From assembly GCF_013409005.1 (NCBI RefSeq), contig NZ_JACBZO010000001.1:2294001-2358000 (forward strand): 64,000 nucleotides of DNA, given 5' to 3'. This DNA is from Demequina lutea. GTDB taxonomy: Bacteria; Actinomycetota; Actinomycetes; Actinomycetales; Demequinaceae. The notes beneath the pieces are model-generated. The model was given only the letters and a program-made list of their open reading frames with translations. It made no database searches and was not told where the DNA came from. Positions 18,580-28,262 of this stretch are shown in pieces; positions within the stretch are counted from its first letter, which is position 1; the number at the start of each line of letters is the position of its first letter. The position numbers and the translations under genes were made by a program.

Positions 18580-20577
18580 ATGGAGCGAAGCGTCGAGGCT
18601 TCGGTGGGCCGAGTGCCCATCGTGAATGTGCAACCGTCTCTCGAGGAGGGGCGTTGGCCCGCCCGGGCCGTCATAGGCGAGGCCGTTCCCATCTCCGCAA
18701 CAATCTTCAGGGAGGGGCACGATGCCGAGGGAGCGACCGTCGTTGTCACCGGTCCCGACGGCAAGTCTCACTCGTTCCCGATGCCCCTCAATGACTGGGG
18801 AAACGCACTCTATGTCGCGCAATACTTGCCGACCAAGGAGGGCCTGCACTCGTTCAGGGTCGAGGCCTGGTCGGATCCGGTCGCCACGTGGCTGCACGCG
18901 GCGGAGGTCAAGATTCATGCCGGTGTCGACGTGCAACTCATGCTTGATGAGGGCGTGAAGATCCTCTCGCGAGCCCGAGACGAGGTTCGTCGGCCTCCCC
19001 GAGCGCGTGAGGCGCTCACGGAGGCGATTGCAGTACTCACGGATGGGCGCACGCCGCCGGATGACCGCTTTGCGGCCGCAGCATCCGACAAGGTCAGGGA
19101 TATCCTCCACAAGGCTCCGTTGCGCGAATCCGTGACCTCGTCGCGCGAGTATCCCCTGCTCATCCAGCGCGAGAAGGCGCTCGTCTCGGCTTGGTACGAG
19201 ATCTTCCCCCGGTCCGAGGGCGCCAAGCTCAACACGCGCACCGGTGAATGGAAATCGGGCACCTTCGCTACGGCCGCCAAGCGCCTGCCCGCGATTGCGG
19301 ATATGGGCTTCGACGTGGTGTACCTCACGCCCATTCACCCCATCGGCTCGACGTACCGCAAGGGGCGCAACAACTCTCTCGCCGCCAAGCCAACGGACCC
19401 CGGCAGCCCGTACGCTATCGGCGCCGCCGAGGGTGGCCACGACGGCATTCACCCCGATCTGGGGACGATGCGATCGTTCAAGACATTCGTCTCCACCGCT
19501 CGCGACTTGGGCCTCGAGGTGGCGCTCGACTTCGCGCTCCAATGCTCGCCAGACCACCCATGGGTGACGACGCATCCCGAGTGGTTCACCACGAGGCTCG
19601 ACGGCACCATCGCGTATGCGGAGAACCCCCCCAAGAAGTACCAGGACATCTATCCCCTGAACTTCGACAACGACCCCGAGGGTATCTACCAGGCAATTCG
19701 TGCGGTACTTGAGGTATGGATGGCCGCGGGCGTAACGCTCTTTCGCGTCGACAACCCGCACACCAAGCCCCTCACCTTCTGGGAACGCCTGCTCGCGGAC
19801 ATCGCCAGGACTCACCCCGACGTGATCTTCCTGGCCGAGGCCTTCACGCGGCCCGCAATGATGCACACGCTCGCCAAGATCGGATTCCACCAAAGCTATT
19901 CGTACTTCACGTGGCGCCCCACCGCCGCCGAAATGGGCGAGTACCTCACAGAACTGACCGGTCCGTCGTCCTTCTTCATGCGCCCAAACTTCTGGCCAAC
20001 AACCCACGACATCCTCACGCCGGACATGCAGCGCGGCGGTGCGCCGTACTGGAAGATGCGCGCGGCGCTGGCCGCGTCGGGAGCCCCGTCATACGGGATC
20101 TACACGGGCTACGAGTTCATCGAGTCCATCCCCCGGCCAGGCGTCGAGGAACAGATCGACAACGAAAAATACGAGTACAAGCCCCGCGCCTGGTCGCAAG
20201 CGGACGAATACGGAATGGTGACTCTCCTCACGACTCTCAACCGCGTGCGGCGCCAACATGTCGCGTTGCGCAGGTTGCGGGGGCTGACCGTCCACCCGAC
20301 AACGAACCCCAACGTGCTGTGCTTCTCGAGGCACGTGAGCGCCGAGGAGTCTCCCAACGGCAAGGCCGACACCGTCATCGTTGTCGCCTCCTTCGACCCC
20401 TATGTGACTCACGACGCGATCGTCACGCTAGACATGACGGCCATCGGCCGCCATGAAGAAGACCGAGTGGTCGTGAAGGATGCGATCACCGGCGACAACT
20501 ACACGTGGGGAAGCGAGTTTTACGTGCGACTCGACCCCTCACTCACGCTGGTCCATATCGCGCCGATAGAACCATGA
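18580..20577 (+). CDS. glgE: alpha-1,4-glucan:maltose-1-phosphate maltosyltransferase GlgE
   Basis: 665 residues of GH13_3. GlgE extends alpha-1,4-glucans with maltose units from maltose-1-phosphate. Seen are the N-terminal immunoglobulin-like domain, the four-helix insertion (about 110-190), the family motif YRKGRNN, the nucleophile Asp391 in FRVDNPHTKP and the acid/base Glu420 in FLAEAF. Its usual partners TreS/Pep2 or GlgM are not in this window, so the maltose-1-phosphate source lies elsewhere. It sits 86 bp after glgX and 30 bp before glgB. Confidence 0.97.
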   Translation: MERSVEASVGRVPIVNVQPSLEEGRWPARAVIGEAVPISATIFREGHDAEGATVVVTGPDGKSHSFPMPLNDWGNALYVAQYLPTKEGLHSFRVEAWSDPVATWLHAAEVKIHAGVDVQLMLDEGVKILSRARDEVRRPPRAREALTEAIAVLTDGRTPPDDRFAAAASDKVRDILHKAPLRESVTSSREYPLLIQREKALVSAWYEIFPRSEGAKLNTRTGEWKSGTFATAAKRLPAIADMGFDVVYLTPIHPIGSTYRKGRNNSLAAKPTDPGSPYAIGAAEGGHDGIHPDLGTMRSFKTFVSTARDLGLEVALDFALQCSPDHPWVTTHPEWFTTRLDGTIAYAENPPKKYQDIYPLNFDNDPEGIYQAIRAVLEVWMAAGVTLFRVDNPHTKPLTFWERLLADIARTHPDVIFLAEAFTRPAMMHTLAKIGFHQSYSYFTWRPTAAEMGEYLTELTGPSSFFMRPNFWPTTHDILTPDMQRGGAPYWKMRAALAASGAPSYGIYTGYEFIESIPRPGVEEQIDNEKYEYKPRAWSQADEYGMVTLLTTLNRVRRQHVALRRLRGLTVHPTTNPNVLCFSRHVSAEESPNGKADTVIVVASFDPYVTHDAIVTLDMTAIGRHEEDRVVVKDAITGDNYTWGSEFYVRLDPSLTLVHIAPIEP

Positions 20578-20607
20578 CGACGATCACCACCAAATCGGAG
20601 GCTGTCC

Positions 20608-22803
20608 GTGGCTCGTGACATCGATGCAACTGTAATGGCGGATATCCTGGCGGGCACCCACCACGACCCGCACACGATCCTTGGCCCCCACGTTGAAGGC
20701 GCCGGCGTCATCGTGCGCGTCCTCCGCCCTCTCGCACGCTCCATCAGCATCGAGACCCTCGAAGGAACGTTCCCAGCGGAGCATGTCGAGGACGCGCTGT
20801 GGCAGGCCTTCCTGCCGGGAACAGAGGCGCCCGACTACAGGGTGCACGTCACCTACGACGGTGACCCGGTGACGACGGACGACCCCTACCGCTTCTTGCC
20901 GATTCTGGGCGAGCTGGACCTTCACCTCATCAGGGAGGGGCGCCACGAGCGCCTGTGGGACGCACTCGGAGCGCACGTGCGCACCTTCCCTTCGGTGCTT
21001 GGCGAGGTCGCGGGCACATCCTTCGCGGTGTGGGCGCCGAACGCTCGCTCGGTCCGCGTGATCGGGGACTTCAACCACTGGCAGGGAGTCGGCCACGCGA
21101 TGCGGTCTCTCGGGGCTTCCGGCGTGTGGGAGCTCTTCATCCCGGGCGTCGCCGATGGTGCGCACTACAAGTTCGAGATCCTCGGGAAGGACGGCCACTG
21201 GAAGCAACAGGCCGACCCCATGGCCAGGCGTACCGAGGTTCCCCCCAACACCGCGTCGATCGTCACCGCGAGCAACCACGAGTGGTTGGACGAGGCCTGG
21301 CTCACGGACAGGGCCAAGCACTCCGCACACGACAGCCCCATGTCGATCTACGAGGTACACCTCGCGTCGTGGCGACAGGGCCTGAGCTATCGCGAACTGG
21401 CCGACCAACTGGTCGACTACGTGAGGGACATGGGCTTCACCCACATGGAACTGATGCCCGTGATGGAGCACCCCTTCGGCGGCTCGTGGGGCTACCAAGT
21501 GACGTCGTACTATTCTCCGACCGCGCGCTTCGGAACGCCGGACGACCTGCGCTACCTCATCGACCGCGCCCATCAGCAGGGGATCGGCATCCTCCTGGAC
21601 TGGGTCCCAGGCCACTTCCCCAAGGACGCTTGGGCGCTCGGGCGCTTCGACGGCACCCCTCTTTATGAGCACCCCGACCCGTTGCGCGGTGAACAGCCCG
21701 ACTGGGGAACGTTCATCTTCGATTACGGTCGCGCCGAGGTGCGCAACTTCCTCGTCGCGAACGCGCTCTACTGGCTGCAGGAATTCCACGCGGACGGGCT
21801 TCGCGTCGACGCCGTCGCGTCGATGCTCTACCTCGACTACTCCCGCGAGGCGGGCCAGTGGCGCCCCAACATCCATGGCGGTCGCGAGAACCTCGACGCC
21901 ATCGCCTTCCTGCAAGAGGTCAACGGGACCGCGTACAAGAACGTGCCAGGCATCGTGATGATCGCCGAGGAGTCGACCGCATGGCCGGGAGTCACCGCGC
22001 CCACCTCCCACAACGGGCTCGGTTTTGGGCTCAAGTGGAACATGGGCTGGATGAACGACACCCTGCGCTACGTCGCCGAGGAGCCGATCAACCGCTCGTA
22101 CCACCATCACACGGTGACGTTCTCCCTGATGTACGCGTTCTCGGAACACTTCCTGCTGCCGCTGAGCCACGACGAGGTCGTGCACGGCAAGGGCTCGCTC
22201 TACGAGCGCGTGCCGGGAGACAAGTGGCAAAAAGTTGCCGGGCTCAGGTCGCTGTATGCCTACCAGTGGTCACACCCCGGCAAGAAACTCCTCTTCATGG
22301 GGTGCGAGTTTGGGCAGGTCTCGGAGTGGTCGGAAGGCCGCTCGCTCGACTGGTGGCACACCGATGACCCACTCCACGACGGCCTTCGCCGACTCGTCGG
22401 CGACCTCAACGCCGTCTATCGGTCATGCCCGGCATTGTGGAACCGAGACGACGACCCTGCCGGATTCCGGTGGATCGACGCAGACGACGGCGCTCACAAC
22501 GTCATTTCGTACGTGAGGTATGACCACGAAGGCAATCCGATCGTGGTAGCCGTGAACTTTGCAGGAGTGCCCCACGAGGGCTACCGACTCGCTTTCCCTC
22601 ACGGCGGCGTGTGGGACGAGACCCTCAACACCGATGCCACGATATACGGAGGTTCGGGAGTGGGCAATCTCGGCAGGATCGAGGCGACAGGTTCCTCCCA
22701 CAAGGGTTTCGAGGCATCGGCTTCCGTACGGCTCCCACCGCTGGGCGCCGTGTACTTCAGGCCTGCCGTCCCGCAGTCGGCCGCCCCGCAGACGGGCGAC
22801 TAG
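20608..22803 (+). CDS. glgB: 1,4-alpha-glucan branching enzyme GlgB
   Basis: 731 residues of GH13_9, with both N-terminal carbohydrate-binding beta domains (the first starting near [11 protein letters not shown]), the barrel and a C-terminal domain. Motifs include DWVPGHFP, the nucleophile Asp401 in [10 protein letters not shown], Glu454 in MIAEEST and [13 protein letters not shown]. It makes the alpha-1,6 branches of glycogen. The GTG start follows GGAGG by six bases. It is the last gene of the cluster and converges on the thioredoxin/TPR gene. Confidence 0.97.
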   Translation: MARDIDATVMADILAGTHHDPHTILGPHVEGAGVIVRVLRPLARSISIETLEGTFPAEHVEDALWQAFLPGTEAPDYRVHVTYDGDPVTTDDPYRFLPILGELDLHLIREGRHERLWDALGAHVRTFPSVLGEVAGTSFAVWAPNARSVRVIGDFNHWQGVGHAMRSLGASGVWELFIPGVADGAHYKFEILGKDGHWKQQADPMARRTEVPPNTASIVTASNHEWLDEAWLTDRAKHSAHDSPMSIYEVHLASWRQGLSYRELADQLVDYVRDMGFTHMELMPVMEHPFGGSWGYQVTSYYSPTARFGTPDDLRYLIDRAHQQGIGILLDWVPGHFPKDAWALGRFDGTPLYEHPDPLRGEQPDWGTFIFDYGRAEVRNFLVANALYWLQEFHADGLRVDAVASMLYLDYSREAGQWRPNIHGGRENLDAIAFLQEVNGTAYKNVPGIVMIAEESTAWPGVTAPTSHNGLGFGLKWNMGWMNDTLRYVAEEPINRSYHHHTVTFSLMYAFSEHFLLPLSHDEVVHGKGSLYERVPGDKWQKVAGLRSLYAYQWSHPGKKLLFMGCEFGQVSEWSEGRSLDWWHTDDPLHDGLRRLVGDLNAVYRSCPALWNRDDDPAGFRWIDADDGAHNVISYVRYDHEGNPIVVAVNFAGVPHEGYRLAFPHGGVWDETLNTDATIYGGSGVGNLGRIEATGSSHKGFEASASVRLPPLGAVYFRPAVPQSAAPQTGD

Positions 22804-22884
22804 CAAGCGGCCGTCCCGTGAGGCGCCGTCTAGCGCTGCAGGGACCCTCTAAATAGTGAGTGCGCTCACTCGTTGAGAGTGCTA

Positions 22885-23787
22885 CTAGTTGAGTGCGCTG
22901 GCCAGCACCTTGCGCGCGGTAGCCACGCGCACGTCCGTTGGACCCACGACCTCAAAGAGATCCACAAGACGCAACCGGGCGCGATCGCGATCGTCGCCCG
23001 TCGTCGATACGATCACGTCGAGCAGTCGCGCGAACGCATCCTCGACTTGGCCACCGAGAATGTCGAGATCCGCGACGGCAAGCTGAGCATCGATGTCGGA
23101 AGGTGCATCAGCTGCGGCCGCTCTCACGACCGCCGGATCGGCGTCACGAGCTCGGGCAATGAGGCCCACTTGCGCCCTGCCAGCGCGCGCATCGGCATCG
23201 CGAGGGTTCTCCTTCAGGGCCTTGTCATAAGCCGCGAGCGCGCCGCCAAGATCGTCCCTTTCGATGGCCTCAAACGCCTCTTGGTGCAGTGGCGGCAACG
23301 GCGCCTCCGCCGGAACGTGCCCCGCGTCGGCCTCGGCCGAGGGTGCCCCGGACACGTCCATTCCGGCCTGCCTGGCGACCTCGACGACCTGAGCGAACAC
23401 GCCACGAATTTGAGAGTCGTCTGGAGCTCCCTGGAAGAGCGGCACGGGTCGCCCGGCGACCAAGGCGAGCATCGCGGGGACCGCCTGAATTTGGAAGGCC
23501 CCAGCGAGTCCCACCTCGATGTCGACATCGACGGTCACAAGCAGCACCGAGTCGCCGTATTCACGGACGATGGCAGTGACCCTCGCGGTCAGATCGGCAC
23601 ACTGCGGCTCTAGCGACGAGCACAACAACACGAGAACCGGCCGACGCTGGGACTCCTGGACGAACTGGCCAGCGTTGGTCTCGGTCATCGTCTGGGGCGC
23701 GCCTGGCGCACCCGTTGCGGGGGCGTTTGCCTTGGCGGCAAGCGACGCAAGGTCGACTGCCCCTGCAAACGGTGTGGATGCGTTCAT
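22885..23787 (-). CDS. YbbN/CnoX-like thioredoxin-TPR protein without CXXC
   Basis: 300 residues: a thioredoxin fold at about 35-145 and a C-terminal TPR-like region (about 165-300) that reads HQEAFEAIERDDLGGALAAYDKALKENP. The place of the active site holds CSSLEPQC, not CXXC, as is common in actinobacterial YbbN homologues, so a redox role like E. coli CnoX is doubtful; a holdase or scaffolding role is more likely. It lies 27 bp downstream of a lipoprotein gene on the same strand, with which it may be co-expressed. Confidence 0.85.
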   Translation of the reverse strand: MNASTPFAGAVDLASLAAKANAPATGAPGAPQTMTETNAGQFVQESQRRPVLVLLCSSLEPQCADLTARVTAIVREYGDSVLLVTVDVDIEVGLAGAFQIQAVPAMLALVAGRPVPLFQGAPDDSQIRGVFAQVVEVARQAGMDVSGAPSAEADAGHVPAEAPLPPLHQEAFEAIERDDLGGALAAYDKALKENPRDADARAGRAQVGLIARARDADPAVVRAAAADAPSDIDAQLAVADLDILGGQVEDAFARLLDVIVSTTGDDRDRARLRLVDLFEVVGPTDVRVATARKVLASALN

Positions 23788-23814
23788 AGGCTTTTCCCTT
23801 CGCTCGTAGTGGGG

Positions 23815-24795
23815 TTATTCGGGCTTGACCGATACGAGGTGGTGTTCCGCGGCAACCACCGAGGGAATCTGGTTCAGACCAGGGGCAGGCACGGACAGCA
23901 CGACAAGATCGCGGTACAAGTAGGTCGCCTTGTCGACGATAGTTCCCTGCACAAGCGGCGCGTCGCGATCGGAAACCTTCAGCGTCGCCCCGCTCACCGA
24001 GAAAGACGATGAGATCTGCACGGGCGCAAACACGAGCGCCCCTCCGTCTGACGTCGACAACACGTAGGTTTGCGTGAGGTCTGGCTGGACGGTGTCCACG
24101 TAGGCCCCTCCCGCCGATGCCGCGGCCGACGCAAGAGCCGTGCGAGCCGTGAACAACTGCTGGGAGTAGCTGTCTGGAGTGAAGTCAGCGGCGAGTTTGC
24201 TATCGGCGCCCTGTCGCAGAAACTCGACGTAATTCTCGAGTGCGGCACGGGGAGAGGGATCCACGCCCGTCTCGCCTAGAGCCAACTGCGTCGCCCCGTC
24301 AACGGACCCTGCCATCGCAGGAAGAGTCGCTCCCGGAATCATGTGAGCCCACGCCCTCAAGGTGTACGGGACCTGTATCGAATCCTGGACCCACAAGTAC
24401 ACCACCGGGGTCAGTTTGTCCGAGGGAGAATCAGAAACCGCCGCGAGCACCCGGGGCCACGTCTCCGCGTTGGACACGTAGACGCCTTGAACTCCAGACG
24501 GTAGGTCCGATACGGGCGCGTCCGCCACCGCCTTCGCCACGGCATACTCGGCGGCGCGCACCGCAACGGCGTCGCCTTCAAAGCGTGCGTCGAGAAGCGA
24601 TGCGTCTTGCGCCTTGTCGGCAACGGCAAGGACCGTGAAGGTGTCGTCAATGATCGACTTCGCCTGGGTATCGAGGAGAGCGGCCTTGGCTGCGGGCGAG
24701 GGTGTCACGCCGACAATCGGCGGCGCGGCGGCGCACGCAGATAGAGAAAGCGCGGCCGTAACCAGGGCGGCCGACACGAGAATGGAGCGCCTCAT
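23815..24795 (-). CDS. secreted lipoprotein of unknown function
   Basis: 326 residues with a clear lipoprotein signal: MRRSILVSAALVTAAL then the lipobox LSAC (Cys21). The mature part has no membrane segment or catalytic motif that I recognise; it alternates short helices and strands and ends with a likely beta-sandwich (APVQISSSFSVSGATLKV). It resembles the large actinobacterial lipoproteins encoded beside the YbbN-like gene (DUF8094-like), but I cannot assign the family firmly. The ATG overlaps the preceding stop (ATGA). Confidence 0.8.
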   Translation of the reverse strand: MRRSILVSAALVTAALSLSACAAAPPIVGVTPSPAAKAALLDTQAKSIIDDTFTVLAVADKAQDASLLDARFEGDAVAVRAAEYAVAKAVADAPVSDLPSGVQGVYVSNAETWPRVLAAVSDSPSDKLTPVVYLWVQDSIQVPYTLRAWAHMIPGATLPAMAGSVDGATQLALGETGVDPSPRAALENYVEFLRQGADSKLAADFTPDSYSQQLFTARTALASAAASAGGAYVDTVQPDLTQTYVLSTSDGGALVFAPVQISSSFSVSGATLKVSDRDAPLVQGTIVDKATYLYRDLVVLSVPAPGLNQIPSVVAAEHHLVSVKPE

Positions 24796-25724
24796 GAGAC
24801 ACCTCCTTCTTCCGTGGTCGGTTCAGCGGGGGCGTCCACGTCCGTTTCGTTGACCGCAAGCGGACCGTCGTCATTCGATCCGAGTGGTTCCGGGTCATCG
24901 AGAACGACGTCAGGCAGGGACGAACCCGCTAGCCTGCGCTCGCGGCGTGACCCAGGATGGACCGATTTCTCGCCACTGCTCTTGGACCTTCCGCGTAGCC
25001 ATGACTCCGCGCGTTCCTGGACCGGCCTCGTGTCAATGAGTCCAGACAGTGCCGCAACGGCACCAAGAATCGCGAGGACGCCACCAATCCAGATGAGGGG
25101 ATTGATCCACCCGTCGTTGACCTGTCGCACCGCGCTGAACTCCACGCTGCCCAAGTTCGAACCATCTTCTGCGTACACGACCAGCACTTCGCCCGGAGCA
25201 ACAGCCCCAACGGCGAGGGAGACTCGATTGACGCCCCTCCAGGAGGACCGCCAGTCGTCCGTCGATCCGTAGTCGACGCTCACCTTGGTGTCGCCCGGCT
25301 GCGCAGTTGCGTTGGCAGTCGGCGAGGGGCTTGGTGAAGCAGCCGGGGTCGCTTCGGCAGTGGCGCTCGGCGACGGACTTGGAGACGGGGTTGGAGACGG
25401 CGGCACAAACCCCGACTCGGTGCGGGTGGCGAGACCGTCCCAACCCATGTAGCCGGTCACGTAGGTGGCCGAGTGGCGCTTCAGCCAACTCGCGGCATCT
25501 GCGGCACGTGCGGTGTGTGCCTCGATGCCCCCATGTGCGTTCACCGCGATCCGGTCAAGCCCCTGGAGCGCGATGACCTCGGGGCCGATAACGACCACCG
25601 GCGTATTGACCGAAGCCGTGGTCACGACCTCGCGGTCGGGTCTGGCGTCGTTGGCGACAAGCCCCGCGATGAGCATCAGCAGGCCAAGTACACCCGCGAT
25701 AATCGCTGTGGTGCGTAGTGTCAC
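24792..25724 (-). CDS. two-span membrane protein with proline/serine linker
   Basis: 310 residues. Span 1 is at about 7-25, followed by an extracytoplasmic domain containing VIGPEVIALQGLDRI, then a Pro/Ser/Ala/Thr-rich linker (about 108-148) of the kind seen in surface proteins, a second extracytoplasmic strand-rich domain, span 2 near 212-232, and a long charged cytoplasmic tail. The GTG start follows GGAGAA. It is the first gene of a three-gene run with the lipoprotein and YbbN-like gene. Function unknown; the set looks like an envelope module. Confidence 0.8.
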   Translation of the reverse strand: MTLRTTAIIAGVLGLLMLIAGLVANDARPDREVVTTASVNTPVVVIGPEVIALQGLDRIAVNAHGGIEAHTARAADAASWLKRHSATYVTGYMGWDGLATRTESGFVPPSPTPSPSPSPSATAEATPAASPSPSPTANATAQPGDTKVSVDYGSTDDWRSSWRGVNRVSLAVGAVAPGEVLVVYAEDGSNLGSVEFSAVRQVNDGWINPLIWIGGVLAILGAVAALSGLIDTRPVQERAESWLRGRSKSSGEKSVHPGSRRERRLAGSSLPDVVLDDPEPLGSNDDGPLAVNETDVDAPAEPTTEEGGVS

Positions 25725-25853
25725 GTCGAATTCTCCGTTCGTCGGCGTACAGTCTAGGAGACAACGCTCATGACCCTCCGTTTGTGGCTTTGTTTCCCCC
25801 GGGTGCCCCTACTAGTGTGGGGTGACGCTGAGGCCCTGCGATGAGGAGAACCG

Positions 25854-28244
25854 ATGGCCGACGATTTGCTTCCTTTCCCCGTCGCGATGCGTGGATACGA
25901 CCGCGATGCGGTCGCTGCGCACGTGAAGAGGCTTGAGGACTCTGTCGCTCACGAGCACGCTGAAGCAGACAAAGCACGCAAGCAGGCGGCCGAAGCACGC
26001 GCAGCACTCGACAATGCCAAAGAGACTCTCAGCGAGAGCGACCAGCCGACGTACAAGGGGCTCGGGGCACGCGTTGAGCACCTGCTGAGGTCCGCAGAAG
26101 AGCAGTCGGCTGACGTTGTCAACCGCGCCAACACGCACGCTCAGGACACGATCGCACGCGCCAACGTCGCCGCACAGCAGCTACGGGCACGCGCCGATAA
26201 CGAGGTTTCGGAGATCCTCGCCCAGTCCCGACGCGAGGCCGAGGAGATCAAAACGTCGGCGGAGGCCGAGGCGCTCTCGACGCGTGAGGCCGTCGAACGC
26301 CAGTCAAGCGAATTGCTCGCGAAGGCCAACCGCGAAGCCGAACGAATTGCGTCGTCGCTCGACGCCGAGGTTTCCGAAAAGCGCACTGGCGCCGAGCGCG
26401 AGATTCACTCCCTGCGCGCCACCGGCGAGCGTGAGATTACCGAGCTTCGCGTGGCGAGCCAACGCGAAGCGACGGAACTCGTTGAAGCGGCTCGCGCCGA
26501 GGCCGACAGCACCCTGTCCGCAGCGCGAATCGAGGCCCAAAGGCTCCGCGACGAGGCCCAGCAGGCGCTCGCGGCAGCGGGAGTCGACGCAGCACAGCTC
26601 GCTCAAGATGCAGCCGACCAAGTTGAATCGGCCGCCACCCAGGCCGCAAACGTCGTCGCCGCCGCCACCGACGAGGCCACAGTTCTTCAGCGCGAAGCCG
26701 CGGCCATCAGGGCCGATGCCGACAAGCAGGCCGCTTCGGCACTCGCCGCAGGCAAGCGACAGGCCGCTCAGGCGCTGTCGAGCGCCCAATCCGAAGCGGA
26801 AAACCTCAAGGCGGAGGCCGCCCAGCACCACGCGGCCACCCTCTCCGCCGCCGACGAGTTCTACTCCGCGAAGGTCACCGAGGCAGATCGCTACCACCAG
26901 GAACGCACCTCAACGGCCGATCGCTACTTCTCCGCCAAGACCGCCGAGGCCGACGAACTTCATGGGGCGAAGGTCACCGAGGCAGACCGCTACTTCTCCA
27001 CCAAGACCGCGGAGGCCGACGAGCTTCATGGGGCGAAGGTCAACGAGGCAGACCGCTACTTCTCCGCCAAGACCGCCGAGGCCGACGAACTTCATGGGGC
27101 GAAGGTCACCGAGGCAGACCGCTACTTCTCCACCAAGACCGCGGAGGCCGACGAGCTTCATGGGGCGAAGGTCAACGAGGCAGACCGCTACTTCTCCGCC
27201 AAGACCGCGGAGGCCGACGAGCTTCATGGGGCGAAGGTCAACGAGGCGGACCGCTACTTCTCCACCAAGACCGCCGAGGCCGACGAACTTCACGAGGCAA
27301 AGGTCGCCGAGGCTCATCGCGTTCACACAGAACGCACTACCGCCGCAGAGCGCTACTTCTCCACCAAGGTGGCCGAGGCCGACCAGTACCACGGCGCAAG
27401 GTTCATCGAGGCCGACCAGTACCACGCGGACACGACCGCCGACGCGGATCAGTACCACGCCGAAACCAAGGCGGCGGCAGACCACTACGACGCACAAACG
27501 CGGCTCCGGACAGACAACGACACGACCGACCTGCGTAAGCGCGCGGAGGCAGACGCGGCGAGCCTGCGAGCCCAAGTCGCCGCCGAAATCAAGCAACTGC
27601 GCGAGCAAGCGGGTGCCGAAGCGGCCTCGTTGCTGGAGCAAGCCAAGGGCGAGTCGTCGACGACGCTCGACGCGGCGAAGTCCGAGTCCGAGCGTGTGCG
27701 CGGCGATGCCTTCGCCGAAGCGGAGGCCGCAAAGGAAGACGCCCGACGCACGCGCGAGGACCTGCAGGTCGAGGTTGCTCAGCGTCGCGAGTCCTCCCAA
27801 AAGGAGCTGTCCGAGCGCCACGCGGCCGCCAAAGCGGAAACGGACGCCATGGTGGCCGAGGCCCGCACGCGTGCGGACGACGCGGAGGCGCGACTCGCCG
27901 AGGCCCTCGAGCGTGCCGAACAGGCCCGTCGCGATGCGGAGGAGCACGCGCGCACACTTCTCAGCAACGCGAGGCACAACGCGGACGACATTGTCTCCGG
28001 CGCCCGCGAGCACGCGGAGACGATCATCTCCGAGGCCGTGACCGATGCCGAACGCGAGCGCTCACTCGCGAACAAGGAGGTCGACGAACTCAATACGCAG
28101 CGTGAGTCGATCACCTCCTACCTCGACGACCTCCGGTCGTTGCTCTCGGCAGACCCGATCCACAACCTCGCGGCTGCATCCAAGCTGGTGAAGGACCGTG
28201 CGGCGAAGGATGTCGCGGTCGAGCCAGCTGAAGACGAGCAATGA
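25854..28244 (+). CDS. Scy-like polar coiled-coil protein with hendecad repeats
   Basis: 796 residues, almost wholly alpha-helical coiled coil. Residues 1-35 (FPVAMRGYDRDAVAAHVKRL) match the DivIVA N-terminal membrane/pole-binding segment, followed by a linker with TYKGLGARVEHLLRSAEEQSADVV, then coiled coil to the end. Residues 333-552 are 20 exact 11-residue units in which ADRYFSxKTAE alternates with ADELHGAKVxE. Ala/Asp/Glu/Arg dominate. The closest known group is Scy/FilP of Streptomyces, cytoskeletal scaffolds that cooperate with DivIVA at growing poles and use non-heptad repeats. GAGGAG lies five bases before the ATG. A small unknown gene follows 18 bp downstream. Confidence 0.85.
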   Translation: MADDLLPFPVAMRGYDRDAVAAHVKRLEDSVAHEHAEADKARKQAAEARAALDNAKETLSESDQPTYKGLGARVEHLLRSAEEQSADVVNRANTHAQDTIARANVAAQQLRARADNEVSEILAQSRREAEEIKTSAEAEALSTREAVERQSSELLAKANREAERIASSLDAEVSEKRTGAEREIHSLRATGEREITELRVASQREATELVEAARAEADSTLSAARIEAQRLRDEAQQALAAAGVDAAQLAQDAADQVESAATQAANVVAAATDEATVLQREAAAIRADADKQAASALAAGKRQAAQALSSAQSEAENLKAEAAQHHAATLSAADEFYSAKVTEADRYHQERTSTADRYFSAKTAEADELHGAKVTEADRYFSTKTAEADELHGAKVNEADRYFSAKTAEADELHGAKVTEADRYFSTKTAEADELHGAKVNEADRYFSAKTAEADELHGAKVNEADRYFSTKTAEADELHEAKVAEAHRVHTERTTAAERYFSTKVAEADQYHGARFIEADQYHADTTADADQYHAETKAAADHYDAQTRLRTDNDTTDLRKRAEADAASLRAQVAAEIKQLREQAGAEAASLLEQAKGESSTTLDAAKSESERVRGDAFAEAEAAKEDARRTREDLQVEVAQRRESSQKELSERHAAAKAETDAMVAEARTRADDAEARLAEALERAEQARRDAEEHARTLLSNARHNADDIVSGAREHAETIISEAVTDAERERSLANKEVDELNTQRESITSYLDDLRSLLSADPIHNLAAASKLVKDRAAKDVAVEPAEDEQ
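26850..27509 (+). repeat. array of 33-bp hendecad-coding units
   Basis: Twenty 33-bp units, each coding 11 residues starting Ala-Asp in nearly all cases. Units 3-14 (26916-27311) form near-identical 66-bp pairs. A block of four units at 26916-27047 is repeated at 27048-27179 with differences only in its first six bases, so the last 126 bp are identical. Units at both ends are more divergent, which points to growth from the middle by unequal crossing over. Confidence 0.92.
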
Positions 28245-28262
28245 GCACGGCAGAGAAGTGTT

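Noticed and set aside
18460..20007. 515-codon minus-strand frame opposite glgE
   Set aside because: Shadow of glgE, which has all catalytic motifs; the antisense protein is His/Arg/Gly-rich with no family pattern.
20584..22230. 548-codon minus-strand frame opposite glgB
   Set aside because: Shadow of glgB produced by high GC codon bias.
26850..27509. Regular repeats that could suggest a CRISPR array
   Set aside because: The units are contiguous, in frame, and code for hendecads; there are no unique spacers.
26116..28041. 641-residue frame overlapping the coiled-coil gene in another plus frame, and a 367-residue antisense frame with GLGGEVAV repeats
   Set aside because: Both mirror the tandem repeat of the coiled-coil gene. 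The Arg/Pro/Thr or Gly/Leu/Val composition is a reading of its repeat in the wrong frame.
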